This document shows positions 47,175-58,192 of a stretch of DNA of 64,000 nucleotides, in pieces. Origin of the DNA: Amorphophallus konjac. Its lineage: Eukaryota; Streptophyta; Magnoliopsida; Alismatales; Araceae. The notes beneath the pieces are model-generated. The model made no database searches. It saw only the letters and a program-made list of their open reading frames with translations, and was not told where the DNA came from. The translations under genes and the position numbers were made by a program. Within the stretch, counting starts at the first letter, position 1; each line of letters starts with the position of its first letter. The stretch spans positions 514,518,566-514,582,565 of the forward strand of contig CM040121.1 in NCBI GenBank assembly GCA_022559845.1. The letters run 5' to 3'.

Positions 47175-49068
47175 ATAGGTGTACATAGTGTCAAAAAATG
47201 ATGAAACAACAAAAAACAATAGAAAACAATGAAAATAACAAAAATATGTATATATACAACAACAAAAGACCAAAAAATAGAAGAAAATGAAAAGAAGAAA
47301 AAAGATAGAAAATTCAAAATGCTAATGCCTGGAGATCACCATGTAGTTAAGTCATTGCATTCAACCTCCGTGTTGGGATAGGGCCTATTAAGACTTGGTA
47401 GGTTCCGGGTCTTGGTTTGCCAGAACCGTGGGGATCCCTGTCCGGCTAGTTCGGCTTATGCCCCCCCTCAAAAGGGGCAACATACATGTACACATGTGTT
47501 CTATGAAAGATCGGTAGCGTCGCTCATGGTGAGGCCTCACCCAGAAGGTCTCCAGAAGGCTTAAATCTTTATTCTCTCTCTCTTCGACCGAATGAGACAG
47601 CCGACGCCCTTAAAACGCTGAGCATGGAAAACACGAACACAACCCCTAGGGCAAGAGTAGGGCCCAATTTTTCAAGCATGGGTCAGAGCACGAGAAGAGG
47701 GCAGTGTCCCCGCAGGCATCCAAGAGGGATTCCATAATGTCAAGATACTATGTCCCTCGCAAAAATCTGTCAAGAAAAATCAGAAAAGAAGAACAAAATC
47801 AAAGTCAAGTGAAAAGTCTGGTCGTAACCGTGCCTGATCCCACAAATAGAACCCCTTTGACTGAAAGTCAAATTCTATACAAGAGGGGCCATGAGATGTA
47901 AATGCTCGAGATTTGGTCTGAAGTTGTCCGAAAGGGAGAGTTAAGTGTGCCCCTACTGGCTCGCCGGATTAACGGTTTTGCCGGTCCTCTCAGGAGGTTT
48001 GCCCCTAATACTCTTCTTTCTTCCCCTGAAGATAAAGGCTCAATGGAGTTCCTGAAGGGTGAAACTCACCAAAGTCTGCAACCACCTTTCGACACAAACG
48101 TATGGTTCTCCATCTTGGCAAGCAGAAGTCATTGTCAGAGTCCCCGTGTTTCTGGCCGGTCAAGACCCTTATCTACCATCTTAATGTCTTCTAAGCCTAA
48201 CCTCGGGCTTAGACCAATGCAAGCGCCTCACCTATGGGTGCGACGGCGTCTGATTCCGGGTCAGCGTCGCGCGGTTGGTCATTTGGGTTCCAGGGTGTTC
48301 CATTACATATCGTCTAGAGTTGTGAGGAAATAGACCCGGGTCGGGCAAATCATTTACCTTGAACACTTTTTGGGTGAATCCCTGTGGTCGGAAGCAACTG
48401 GGAGCCTAAGCATGGTATGACGGTATTGTCATCAGGGTAAGTCTTAGCCGGCGGGATTATCATTCGAGGAGTCTAGAGGCCCAAATCAACTTAGACGTGC
48501 ACTTAGGATGCCTGGGAGGTTAGCAAGAAACCCTCGTTCTCATGCAGGTTAGATGCTATATCAAGTGGTCATCATGCATTAGCAAAAATAAAAAAATAAA
48601 CAAACCAAAAAATAACAAATCCAAAAATACAAAAAAAAGGCAAAAAATGTACATGCACAAAAAAATGAAATATAAAAGACAAAAAAAAATAAACAAACAA
48701 CAAAATACAAAAAATGAATACAAAGAAAATCACATCTTCGCATGATCGCATTTGTATGCACCATCCATTTTAAATTCTCGTTTGCATCCGTGTGCTTGTC
48801 TGTCGCATTCATTATCCTTTATTATTGTCTTTGTTAATAAAGGCTTGTCCCTTGACTCGTTATCAAGAATAACTCAAAATCACGTTTGTTTATTGAGCAA
48901 GGGGCAAGTCAGAGCAGAAATGCTAACTTGTTTGTTTAGATGTGTACAGGGATTCGGGAGATCAGAAAGAAGCAGAGAACCAAGCATAAAATATTTTATT
49001 CCACTCCCACTCAACAAAAACAAACAACAAGAGAGAGCCTACATTAGCTCCCACCCTCCTTCTCTACA
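47175..49068 (+). other. 3' region of element E, proximal part
   Basis: A-rich tracts at 47195-47320 and 48580-48740 flank about 1.2 kb of balanced sequence. Small open frames (47704-47901, 47902-48333) have no recognised domain. No gene supported. Confidence 0.5.
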
Positions 49069-51666
49069 TTACTCGTCTCGTCGAGAAGCTCCAGAAGGTG
49101 CTATCCAACCATGAAAAGCGGTACTTCTACCGCTTTGGGGTCCTCTTTCTATCTCCACTCCCCGACGTCGATCTGCGGGAGCAGCAAGGAAGCTACTAAC
49201 ACGAAAGCCACGCTCTCGTGCCCTTCGGTAGCGTTCCTCGCCATCTTTCAGCCACTGCTCGGCGAGACCGAGACTGGTCCTCAATTCAAATAGTTGGGCC
49301 TCCAGGGCCCTCCTCTCCTCTTTCTCGGCTGATCTTTTGTCCTTCTCTCTTTCCCTGTCCTTTTCCCTCTCAGCACGTTCTCTCTCTCTGTCATCCCTTT
49401 CCAGCTGAAGGGTGATCCTCAGCTCCATGGCGTCCCGAGAAAAATTATCATCTGAGCGACGCTGCAATTCCTCCTCCAGCTCCGCTATCCTGGCCTTCCC
49501 TTGTGATGCATGAGCAAACATCTCTTGCATCTCTTCGGCCTACCATATCCGTCATTTTAGGGGTGTGATGAGACATAAACAGAGAAGCTCGAATAAGAGG
49601 AACCTTCACCTGCGCGGAAAGCATTCCCTCTGCCTCCGCGGCGCGCTGTGTTACACGGGCAAGCTGCTCGTGGAGCGAATCTAGTTCCGACGAAGGAATC
49701 CATAGACTGGAAGAAGCACCCTCTGCCCCTACTGCTGGTAGGGTTGCGTCGAGCCGAGCGCGCTATGATAGCAAGAAGTGACAGTGAGTGGCTAAACACC
49801 AAAACCTAGGGGTATAATTAGGAATATGCATTTGCATAAATACTCACCGAGACATGTAAGGCCTCACGGATGTCACCCAACTCTCCCTCCGTGTCCGCCA
49901 ATCGAGCCCGCAAGTTCGCTATCATGGTATCACGGGCATCCTAAACCCATGTCATAGAGTCAGCATTACATTTAGAAAAATGATATAAAAAAAATGATCA
50001 AAAAGTGAGAAAGGAGATATACCTCCACAAGTCCCTCAGGATGGAGTCGCTCTGCATACATTGCCCTATAGAGACGTAGATAATCTTCACTATCCCGGGC
50101 GTGCGACTCCACGAGCGTGCCACCCCGCTGCCAATCTTCATATTGTTCGGGGAAGCGCACCCGCCAGTCGACACAGGTTACCGGCCCACGTGTCTTCCTC
50201 CCGACGCGGGGTGGTGCGGTCATATCTACCCATTCCTGGGCAAGCCCTAGAGTCCTCATGACCAATCGTAGCCGGAGTGGCTCAATTTCATTCAGGCAGT
50301 GGACCCAAAGGTCCCGACCAAATCGAGGGCGACCTGCGATGACCCACGGTTGGTCGACATCGACCATGCCCGAGTAAGGCCTCCAGATCACCTGCGTTGG
50401 CATGCGTATGTCTCCTTAATCACTCAAAAGAACCAAAAAAAAAGAAAGACAAGAAAAAACAAAAAAAAATGGAGTCCTACCATCTCTGCGGGGAACTCTT
50501 GCAGCTCACGCCTTAATACCATCAGCTGGTAAGATAGAGAGGTTGTGCTCATAATGGGTTGCCACCGCCAAGCTAGTGGGGCCACAGCCACACGCCACTG
50601 TCGAGCTCGCCCCATTGGGATGTAGTAATAACTCCATACCTGTGTCGTCACATGTCATCAGCATTTCATGAAATAGATTAGTTACATAAATAAATAAACA
50701 AATAATTACCTGGAGAAACGGTATGAAGCCACTCACAGTCACCTCTCGATCTGTCCCTTGGGACAGACTTGCGAACAGATGCGCCAGCACGGCGGCTCCC
50801 CAGGCATATTGCCTACCCTCTCTAGGTCCACCAAAAATTCTAGGAAACGACAATGGATGTCGTCTCCTTTGGAACCCAGCAGTAATTTTCCCAGTAGGAA
50901 GAGGAGGAATATCCTCAAGTCCATGTTTGATCTCTCCCAGCTACTGGCATCCACGCAGTACACAGCGCGGGACCCTCTTTCCGCTCTCTCCATGAACTCC
51001 TCCAAGGACTCGTTATCACGGTGACGAGTGTCAGTGAGCCCCAGTGCCTCCATGATAGATGCCTTGGCTATTGACCTGTTCTTTTGGTCCTTTAATTCCA
51101 GACCAAGAAGCTTCTGAGCCACTTCACGATAATCGGGGTAGGTGACCCCGGTCACTGCCTCACCATCCACTCTAAGGCCGGTGATTCGGGCCACATCTTC
51201 GAGACTGGGCACCATGTGCCCCCAGGGCATCAAGAAGGCACGACTCTCTGGGTCCCATCTCTCGCGCAATGCTTGGATGAGGGCGAGGTCGAGCTTAATG
51301 GGTTCGATCCGGAGGAATGCACCAAACCCCATCGCATCTAGTCGAGCTTTCTGGAAGTCAGGCAAGCCTCGATAGGCGGCCACCACTAATTCCCATGAAA
51401 TGTGTGACCTCGTCATACTCTGTGGATTACACGGAAAGTGAGAAACGGGTGCATCATTGAAATAAAACAAGAAAAAGAATGAGAAAGGAAGAAAGGGATC
51501 ATGAAGAATGAGAGGGAAGAACTGGCTCGATTACAAGCTCCGATTGGGTCCTCTCACTGAGTGGCCTTTCAACGTCGGAGAGTCTCCTGGAACTACCACT
51601 GGATCTGCTCCTCTTCGAGGAGCGGGAAGACTCGCCCTCCATCCTGAAACAGGACTCTCCCTCCAT
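49069..51666 (-). pseudogene. Antisense plant-mobile-domain (PMD) gene 1, seven exons, one frameshift
   Basis: PMD (aminotransferase-like) proteins such as Arabidopsis MAIN and MAIL1 are nuclear and act in gene and transposon silencing; many relatives travel with transposons. Exons on the minus strand: 51666-51535, 51419-50710, 50639-50481, 50391-50023, 49940-49848, 49762-49610, 49539-49069. Every intron (70-115 bases) is GT-AG and phase 0. Exon 2 carries the PMD signature (LRERWDPESRAFLMPWGHM, then PSLEDVARITGLRVDGEAV); exon 3 has VWSYYYIPMGRARQW and exon 4 VIWRPYSGMVDVDQPWVIAG. The last three exons form a charged coiled coil (HEQLARVTQRAAEAE; IAELEEELQRRSD). Near 50810 one base is missing (ERVG then QYAWGAAVLAHLF in the next frame). 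The predicted length with that base would be about 695 residues. It lies inside element E, opposite to gag-pol. Confidence 0.8.
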
Positions 51667-51764
51667 CTCAGAGAATGAGAAACTCTTACTCCCTCCTGTC
51701 GACCTTTCACTCTTCTAACCAGTCTCCACAACTCCGTGCTTTCAAGTGAAGCAGACGGGGGGAG

Positions 51765-51772
51765 TATTTATA
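51765..51772 (-). promoter_or_regulatory. TATA box of antisense PMD gene 1
   Basis: The minus strand reads CCTATAAATACTCC, about 100 bases upstream of the first ATG (51666). This spacing allows a short leader, and it suggests the gene has its own promoter instead of using an LTR. Confidence 0.6.
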
Positions 51773-52492
51773 GGATTGAAGGGATACGATCCAGATCTCT
51801 CCCGCTTCCTCTTGCAATAGGCCTTGTAACAAAGCACCCATCTTTCACTCGAAGTGAACAAGGTCGGGGGGCGTAGCCGGTTGATTCACACCCTACACCT
51901 CTAGGTTCCCTGTGTTCATCGTGATTCAAATAAATCTGAGATGAGGTCATCCACATGGAGAAAGGATAATGCAGGCCGACCTCTTCAAATTTGGGAGTGG
52001 ACTCATCCACAGGAGAAAGGACAATGGAAGTTGATATCTTCGAATCCGGGAGTGGACTCATCCACAGGAGAAAGGACAATGGGAGTCGATATCTTTGAAT
52101 CTGGGAGTGGACTCGTCTACATGGAAAGAGGACAAGAGGGCGGTTGGCATCTTTGAATTCGGTGGTACATCATTAAAATTTGTGATGGATTCTCCCGAAA
52201 GAAATGCCCAATGAGTCTGAGACACGATCCGTTATCTCAGGAGAGATCTGTTAAACACGTCACATGAGGACGGCATGAAAAGAAGAGGCGTAGAAGAGAA
52301 GGAACACATGGCGGGCAAACCCGTCACATGAGAGCATGTCGTTCCATCCATGCGTCTATATAAACTATCGTGTTCACCATGAGAAGAGAGCGGGTGTATG
52401 AGCAACTTGCTAAATCTCGCACTACCTCCTTGATCGTCCCTCTCCTCTCCTAAGAGGGAGGTCCCTGGGAACTCATCTAGAGCTCTGCGACG
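51773..52492. repeat. Promoter-side spacer with a minisatellite (about 54-bp unit)
   Basis: Between 51945 and 52165 about four units share GGGAGTGGACTCATCCACA, GGAGAAAGGACAATGG and GATATCTTYGAATC, the last unit degenerate. A plus-strand TATATAAA at 52360-52367 is followed by ATGAGAAGAGAGC and a 24-codon frame; I would not call that a gene. Confidence 0.75.
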
Positions 52493-52900
52493 TTACGATT
52501 GTCTCATCATATCGCGCATTCTCACCCTCTCTGGCAGCGCTCCTCGCCCTCCTCTGGCCTCTCTCGCGACCCCGACGGCCGCGAGGCTCTTGAACCCGAG
52601 GTTGTTTGCTGAGCCGCCCCCTGCTCTGCGATGGCGACTACACCAACCCCAGGAGCTCCACCACCGTGAGCTCCAACTCTCCTCCAAGCGGCAGTGACTC
52701 TGAAGGAGTGACATGTCCGAGCGTTGTGTCTTCCGGAGCTTCATCACTTGGGCCTCACGTGCCCTCCTCTCCTCTCGATCCCGATATAGCTTTATCCATG
52801 CCTCTCTTTCTATTCTCTCCCTGTTTACTTCTCTCCTCACCACCTGAAGAGAAATCCTCGGCTCCATGATATCTCAGGGCATCTCCGCATATTGTAGTTG
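52493..52900 (-). pseudogene. Coiled-coil end of PMD gene 2 (detached 3' exon)
   Basis: Minus-strand codons MEPRISLQVVRREVNRERIE, then REERRAREAQVMKLRK, match the last exon of PMD gene 1 (MELRITLQLERDDRERERAE, then EERRALEAQLFELR). After about 60 residues the similarity fades into Arg/Ala/Gly-rich sequence up to a stop at 52493. A donor-like GTATGT follows shortly after the gene 2 stop codon, so this was probably once its next exon. Confidence 0.6.
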
Positions 52901-53045
52901 CTTCAGTCCCCCAGATCCTATCCGGCAACGGCCGACCATCACCCGACGTCCGCCATTCCAGTCACAAAGAAAAGGGGAAGGGAGAGACTGAAACAACATG
53001 TAATGGCATTAAGGCTTCGCATTTTTCAAAACAAGATAACATACA

Positions 53046-54475
53046 TCAGGGTTTGGGCACCTCAGGCCTCAGTTTCCTGAGCTCCATTACATAAGTCTCC
53101 CATAGCTCTCGATCCTCACTCACAGATACCGTCACCTTCCTCGGAATGCTTGCCTTCCACGAAGCTTTGATCCCCTTCACATCCTTCGCATCATCCTCCG
53201 TGCCCAGCTTTCTCTCCTTAATCAGAGGAAGGTTGGATGGCATGGGAAGAGAGTGCCGAGGAAGGCCAATTTGCAGGCAGCACCGGTGCGAGCTGTAAAG
53301 AACAAATTTGGTTGCACCGATAAGCTGGAGTTCAGCACCGGGAGAAGATTGCGTGAGAAGCCCACTTGAAAGTAAACATGCTGGCACACAAGTGAACATC
53401 TCTCGCGCCAAGGAGCTGAAGTGAGTACGCCAGTCGCCGCGTGTCTTCAGATAGGGCATGCGATTGGCCACCTTCCCACTAAAGCCCAACACATCAGCCA
53501 TGTAATAAAGGGGGCTTTGTTCGAAAATCCTGGAGGCGGTCTGTACCCCTTCGTAGTGATGAAATTTGAAGTGAAGATCAATCCAGCAGTTGAGGAGAAG
53601 CATGCACCCGTGAGGAGGCTTACCCATGCTGGAAGCCGTGAGACCACTGTAAAGATGCGCGAGGACAGCAGGCCCCACTCTCCTTCCCTCCCAAAGTCCA
53701 CAAATCGCTCCCAATTGGTCTTCCTCTACGATGTTGTCAGTACAAGGAAAGAGGAGAGCTCCGACCAAACAAATTGTGAACCCTTTCATAAGCTCTTCTA
53801 AATACTCATCATCTATCAACCCTTCTAAGGCAGTCACGGTCCAGGCTGCGAGCTTTTGCAAGTTGACTCCGTTCTGAGTCTGAACGCTCTTTATGGTTCC
53901 AGATGGCATAAAGCTTCCAAGAACTTCCTCGGTAGACACCCTCTTCCGCATCCGCGAAACCTTTATCCTGTCATCCTTCATCGACCTTCTTAAGCCTAGC
54001 AGAAGTTCTGTCTCCTCGAGGAGGACCGTTGCCTCAAAAGTAGGGAAGATAAAAGTGTGGGTTTCCGGATGCCAAACCTCTGTCAATGCACCCAGGGCCG
54101 CCCAGTCCATGCAGATCTTATCATAATGCTTGGCATGGATCACCAACCCTTGGAGATGCCATTTTGAAATAACGGCCCTCATACTGATAGTGATGTTAGA
54201 CGTAAGCTTCGATAGCCAGGGCAGCTTTGAGAATTTTCTCGGGCCCGGAAAAAGAGGATACGGCTGAAAGGAAGGAAAAGAAAGGAATGAAAAAGCGAGG
54301 GAGAACTTATGAAGGAAACTAGGATGAAAAGCCAACTTACCGCTCGTGAGAGAATCCTCTCGCTCAGATGGCCTTCAATGTCGGTCAACCTCCTGAATTC
54401 CCGGCCGAATTTGCTCCTCTTGGCAGGGCGGGAAGGCCCACCTTCTATCTTAAAAGGGCAGGATTTCTCTCCCAT
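53046..54475 (-). CDS. Antisense PMD-like (DUF7745-type) gene 2, two exons, open
   Basis: Exon 1 (54475-54341) encodes MGEKSCPFKIEGGPSRPAKR, a basic SKFGREF stretch and LTDIEGHLSERILSRA. A 77-base GT-AG intron in phase 0 (donor GTAAGT, acceptor TTTCAG) leads to exon 2 (54263-53046), beginning PYPLFPGPRKFSKLPW. The core has the mobile-domain order: helical entry (KWHLQGLVIHAKHYDKICMD), LTEVWHPETHTFIFPTF, LLEETELLLGLRR, then GPAVLAHLYSGLT. The 450-codon frame has no internal stop and ends RPEVPKP. Compared with gene 1 it lacks the middle exons and the coiled-coil end is cut off. The function is unknown; relatives are silencing-related or transposon-borne. Expression cannot be judged from sequence. 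Confidence 0.65.
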
Positions 54476-54540
54476 CTCAAAAAAGAGCTTGACTCCCCGA
54501 ACCACCAATGGATGACCTTTTCCTAAGGAGCAAAGGGGTA

Positions 54541-54546
54541 CTTATA
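54541..54546 (-). promoter_or_regulatory. TATA-like box of antisense PMD gene 2
   Basis: The minus strand reads CACTATAAGTACCCC about 66-70 bases before the ATG at 54475, similar in position to the TATA box of gene 1. Confidence 0.5.
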
Positions 54547-54559
54547 GTGAAAAGGGGGG

Positions 54560-55680
54560 TAAAAAAAAAGGTAAATGTAAAGCATTTATGACAAGTTACC
54601 GTGGTGAATTTTAACCGAATAAATCTTATCTGATTTGTGTCGTGTTTTCTCTTGCTCCTGTATTGATGTGCGGATGTCCTGTACAGTTGAATGTAATTTT
54701 ACTTATTATGAAATAAATCCTTCTTCACTGCTTGCTGTTCGGTGCAGGTTCCAAGAACAAAATAAGAAAGCAAGAGGGCGCCATTGCCCTACCATGTCCC
54801 ACCATCGGTCATCCCGGTGACTGACCCCACTGTGTCATGCATCCTACTATATGATATCTACGCTATTAGAGCACGTCAAGGACCTTATGCCTTGGACGAA
54901 TCTGGAGTTTGAGTTCCCCTCTGACAAAAACAGTGATAACTCCAGAGCAGTTCAGGACATACGGATAGGCCGTTAGGTTGTGATAGCATGGGAACGATGG
55001 TTCCATTCGGTGAATCGGTGCGTAGATAAACGGGCCCCGGCTCAGTATCGTCTCATCGAATCGGTATCCTGACCCGTCCTAAGCAACTTAACAATATTAT
55101 CCTTGGCTATTTTCTACTTTTAGTTTGTTTTAATTTTTCCTTTAAACCCAGCATGCATTCATATAGGACTTTGATATCACTGTGGAAGATCATTCTTTTA
55201 ACTCGATTGTGAGAGCCGCTGTGCTTAAATTCTTGACTAATACGGGATATTTCATTCTGAATCGAGTACTGAGTTTCTGTGAAACCATCTTGGGCTGGTT
55301 GGCCGAAAGAGACCTTTGTCTGGATTTATCAGCTACCCTTTTTATTTACTCCATTGGACCCACCTTGGTCGCAGCACTTCCACATTGGCTGGTAACCGCT
55401 CCCCGAGGTGAAACCTGCAAGTCTACGACTCAGGTACTTCCGCGCCGAGAAGTTGGTCCCTATTTCTGTTAGTCTTTTGTTATTTCCAGCCAAACAATTG
55501 TTGATTTCGGAGGACCTTCTTCAAGGTTGTTTGTTAAAACTCAGGAAAGATCCCAATCACGTAGTGTTAAAAACGTGTCTCATCACGCCTTGGCATCCAC
55601 TTTTCAGTCCATTCTCCGCTCCACTTCATTACACATCTATTTCATTCCACTCCGTGTCATTCCCCTGCAAAGCAGACGCC
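54560..55680 (+). other. 3' untranslated region of element E, distal part
   Basis: No gene recognised. A 96-codon open stretch at 55182-55472 has no known domain and uses a non-ATG opening. The region ends in the polypurine tract. Confidence 0.5.
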
Positions 55681-55693
55681 AAGGCGGGGCAGC
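55681..55693 (+). promoter_or_regulatory. Polypurine tract of element E
   Basis: AAGGCGGGGCAGC stands directly before the 3' LTR. Confidence 0.75.
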
Positions 55694-58187
55694 TGTAGAC
55701 ACGGCATTTTAACACTATGCCGAGCAGATCCCGTATTACACTAAGAAGCCCAAAGTGGCTCGCACGGTTAAGTTAGTCGAGTGGCCTCCAATTTTTATTT
55801 GATAAACCTCAATTGTCGTTTCTTAATGAGACTCTTGTTAATGGGCTTATGGCCATTCCTCTCCTACACAAAAAGATGAAGATGTCAATGGGCTTGGCCC
55901 ATCTCTCAATGTTAAAGAGTTCTTCTCCTCTTTCTCCCTTTCTTCCTTTCTCTTCAACCCTCTCTCTTTCGATCCCCCCCTTTATAGATGTATTCCCGTT
56001 CATGTATATGTGTATGTGTGTGTTCGTGTAGGGGTACGTGTCTATGAACGTATGCACGTGTTGATTTGAAGTGGAAAAGAGACTTTAAAGCAGTCGTTCT
56101 GCTGTGCTGCGTGCCTGGTTCATCCTCACCTTGCCGGAGAAGCTCATCCAAAGCTCATCATCCATCTCTGAATAAGTTTTCTCCCCCCTTGTTGTCTGGT
56201 TTTCATTCAGTTAGTTACATATGCATGCATTACTTGTCGTTCATATAGTGTCTCTCTTCCTGAGAGACCCCTCTCTGTTCATTCATCATATCATCTACCT
56301 ACCTTTTCATGTCTAAAAGGGGTTTTTAAATACTACCAACCAGGTTAGTGTTCTCTTATGCTATTCTCAATATCAGCTTCTAAAGAATTGATGCTACACC
56401 ACCGTCGTCCTTATCTCATTGTTGTTTCTCTTCATTTATTTTCCGTGCAGGGTTAACCAGTCGGGGATCCCGCTTCTTCCGTCGACCAAAAGAGTAGGAG
56501 GTCATCCCTCCTTTTGAGGTACCCGGCTATTGTCTCTCTCATCATTCCTAGTTCTTTCCTTCATCATTATTATCTGTTGTTAAATTTCCATATTCATCCT
56601 CCTTTACGTTTCGTTTAACAATAAGTCTATCTCCTCTCCCTTATTAGTATTATATATCGTTAAACCTCCATCTCCGTTCTTCTCTGTCTTATCTAAAATA
56701 AAATTTTCATCCTGTCTATATTTTCTTAGTATTCTTTTCCTATATCGTACTACCTTATTCTACCATCTATCATCCGATTTCTCTCTTTGCTCTCTCATCT
56801 TTCTCTTAAAAAAAAGATATAAGAACATAAAAATAATAAAAGTCATAAAACCCCATAAAAAATATATAATAACAAAAAAGTTAAACAAAAAAAGGGATAA
56901 TAAAATCCGGGTAACCAAAGAAGGCCCTCTTCGTCGGTCGGCCGACCGAAGAGGAAGAGAGAACCCGCACTGCTCCCGCCCCGACGGCGAACGCGATCAC
57001 AGTTCTTTTTTGTGGGGCTCTCAGCCCCTAGCGATCACATCCCCTTCCCCTTTTCTTTCCTGTCAATTTTCCCTTTTGTTTAAATCCTGCGACGGAAGTC
57101 ATTCCTCGCGAAGGTGTACGTGACGGAAGTCATTCCTCGCGAAGCCTTTTTTTATTCTGTCATTTTATTCCTTTAATTTCTGCAACGGAAGTCATTCCTC
57201 GCGAAGGTGTACGTGACGGAAGTCATTCCTCGCGAAACTTTTTTTATTCTGTCATTTTATTCCTTTAATTCCTATCTAAACCTTACGACGGAAGTCATTC
57301 CTCGCGAAGGTGTACGTGACGGAAGTAATTCCTCGCGAAGCCTTTTTTTTATTTTATCATTTTATTCCTTCGATTTCTGTCTAAACCTTGCGACGGAAGT
57401 AATTCCTCGCGAAGGTGTACGTAACGGAAGTCATTCATCGCGAAGCCTTTTTCATTCTGTCATTTTATTCTTTCAATTTCTGTCTAAACCCTGCGACGGA
57501 AGTAATTACTCGCGAAGGTGTACGTGACGGAAGTAATTCCTCGCGAAGCCTTTTCATTCTGTCGTTTTATTCCTTTAATTTCTGTCGAAACCCCGCGGAG
57601 AGTAATACCTCGCGGTGGTCTTACGTATGTACATATAATATTCATTATTTGTGCTGCAATAAAAATCTCGTAAGGCCAATGTCTTGCGGTGGTCTTAATA
57701 TGTACATATACATTCATTATTGCTGATAGTATTATATTGATGTTAGAACCCCACAAAGACCAATGTCCTGTGGTGGTGCATCTTGGTTCGTATTGTCCTT
57801 GTAATTGTCTAGAGAATGATATTCCGTTGCAATTTTTGAGTCTTCGTGCCTCCCCATTTCTGTTACTTAGATTCTCGGATTTTCCGGTATATGAAAAACT
57901 GCTCGTGGAACGGTAAGTCACGCTTACCGGGAAGGGGTCAGTTTGCACGAGAGGGTCTTCCGACCCCTATCTCCGCCACGTACCGGAGTTCGTTTCGCAT
58001 CCTTCTTTCCTTTCTCTCCTTTATTTTCTTTCTCTTCTTGAGTTGATTTCGTCATTTCCATCTCTTAGGACAGACGAGGGTGGACGACTCTTGCCGTCTC
58101 CACCCCTCCGACCTTCACCTTTTCATCATTACTTTACATCATTGTTTCTTTCCCCCGAGGGTGGACGACACTCTTTTGCCGTCTACA
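55694..58187 (+). repeat. 3' LTR of element E (2494 bp, internally deleted)
   Basis: Same ends as the 5' LTR. At 55914-55916 it jumps from the sequence at 33615 to that at 35540 of the 5' LTR; AAA is shared at the join, as in a microhomology deletion. It keeps the five-unit minisatellite (57085-57594) and the palindrome near 56926. The ACACT duplication follows at 58188-58192. Confidence 0.9.
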
Positions 58188-58192
58188 ACACT

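Larger units (their letters stand above)
33393..58187 (+). mobile_element. Element E: 24.8-kb Tat/Ogre-like Ty3 retrotransposon with two antisense plant-mobile-domain genes
   Basis: The LTR pair begins TGTAGAC and ends GTCTACA, with a perfect ACACT duplication outside. Plus-strand order: 5' LTR, primer site, minisatellite leader, gag, protease with G-patch, RT, RNase H, a second archaeal-type RNase H and integrase without chromodomain. The second RNase H and the G-patch are typical of the Tat/Ogre lineage. An 8.5-kb 3' region follows with two genes on the minus strand. The first 220 bases of the two LTRs look identical, so it is the youngest layer of the nest. Confidence 0.9.

Noticed and set aside
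48542..48812. Lys/Asn-rich and Phe/Cys-rich frames
   Set aside because: They are translations of the A-rich tract in the 3' region of element E.
52360..52452. Plus-strand TATATAAA followed by a 24-codon frame
   Set aside because: It is too short, with no similarity and no further support for a gene.
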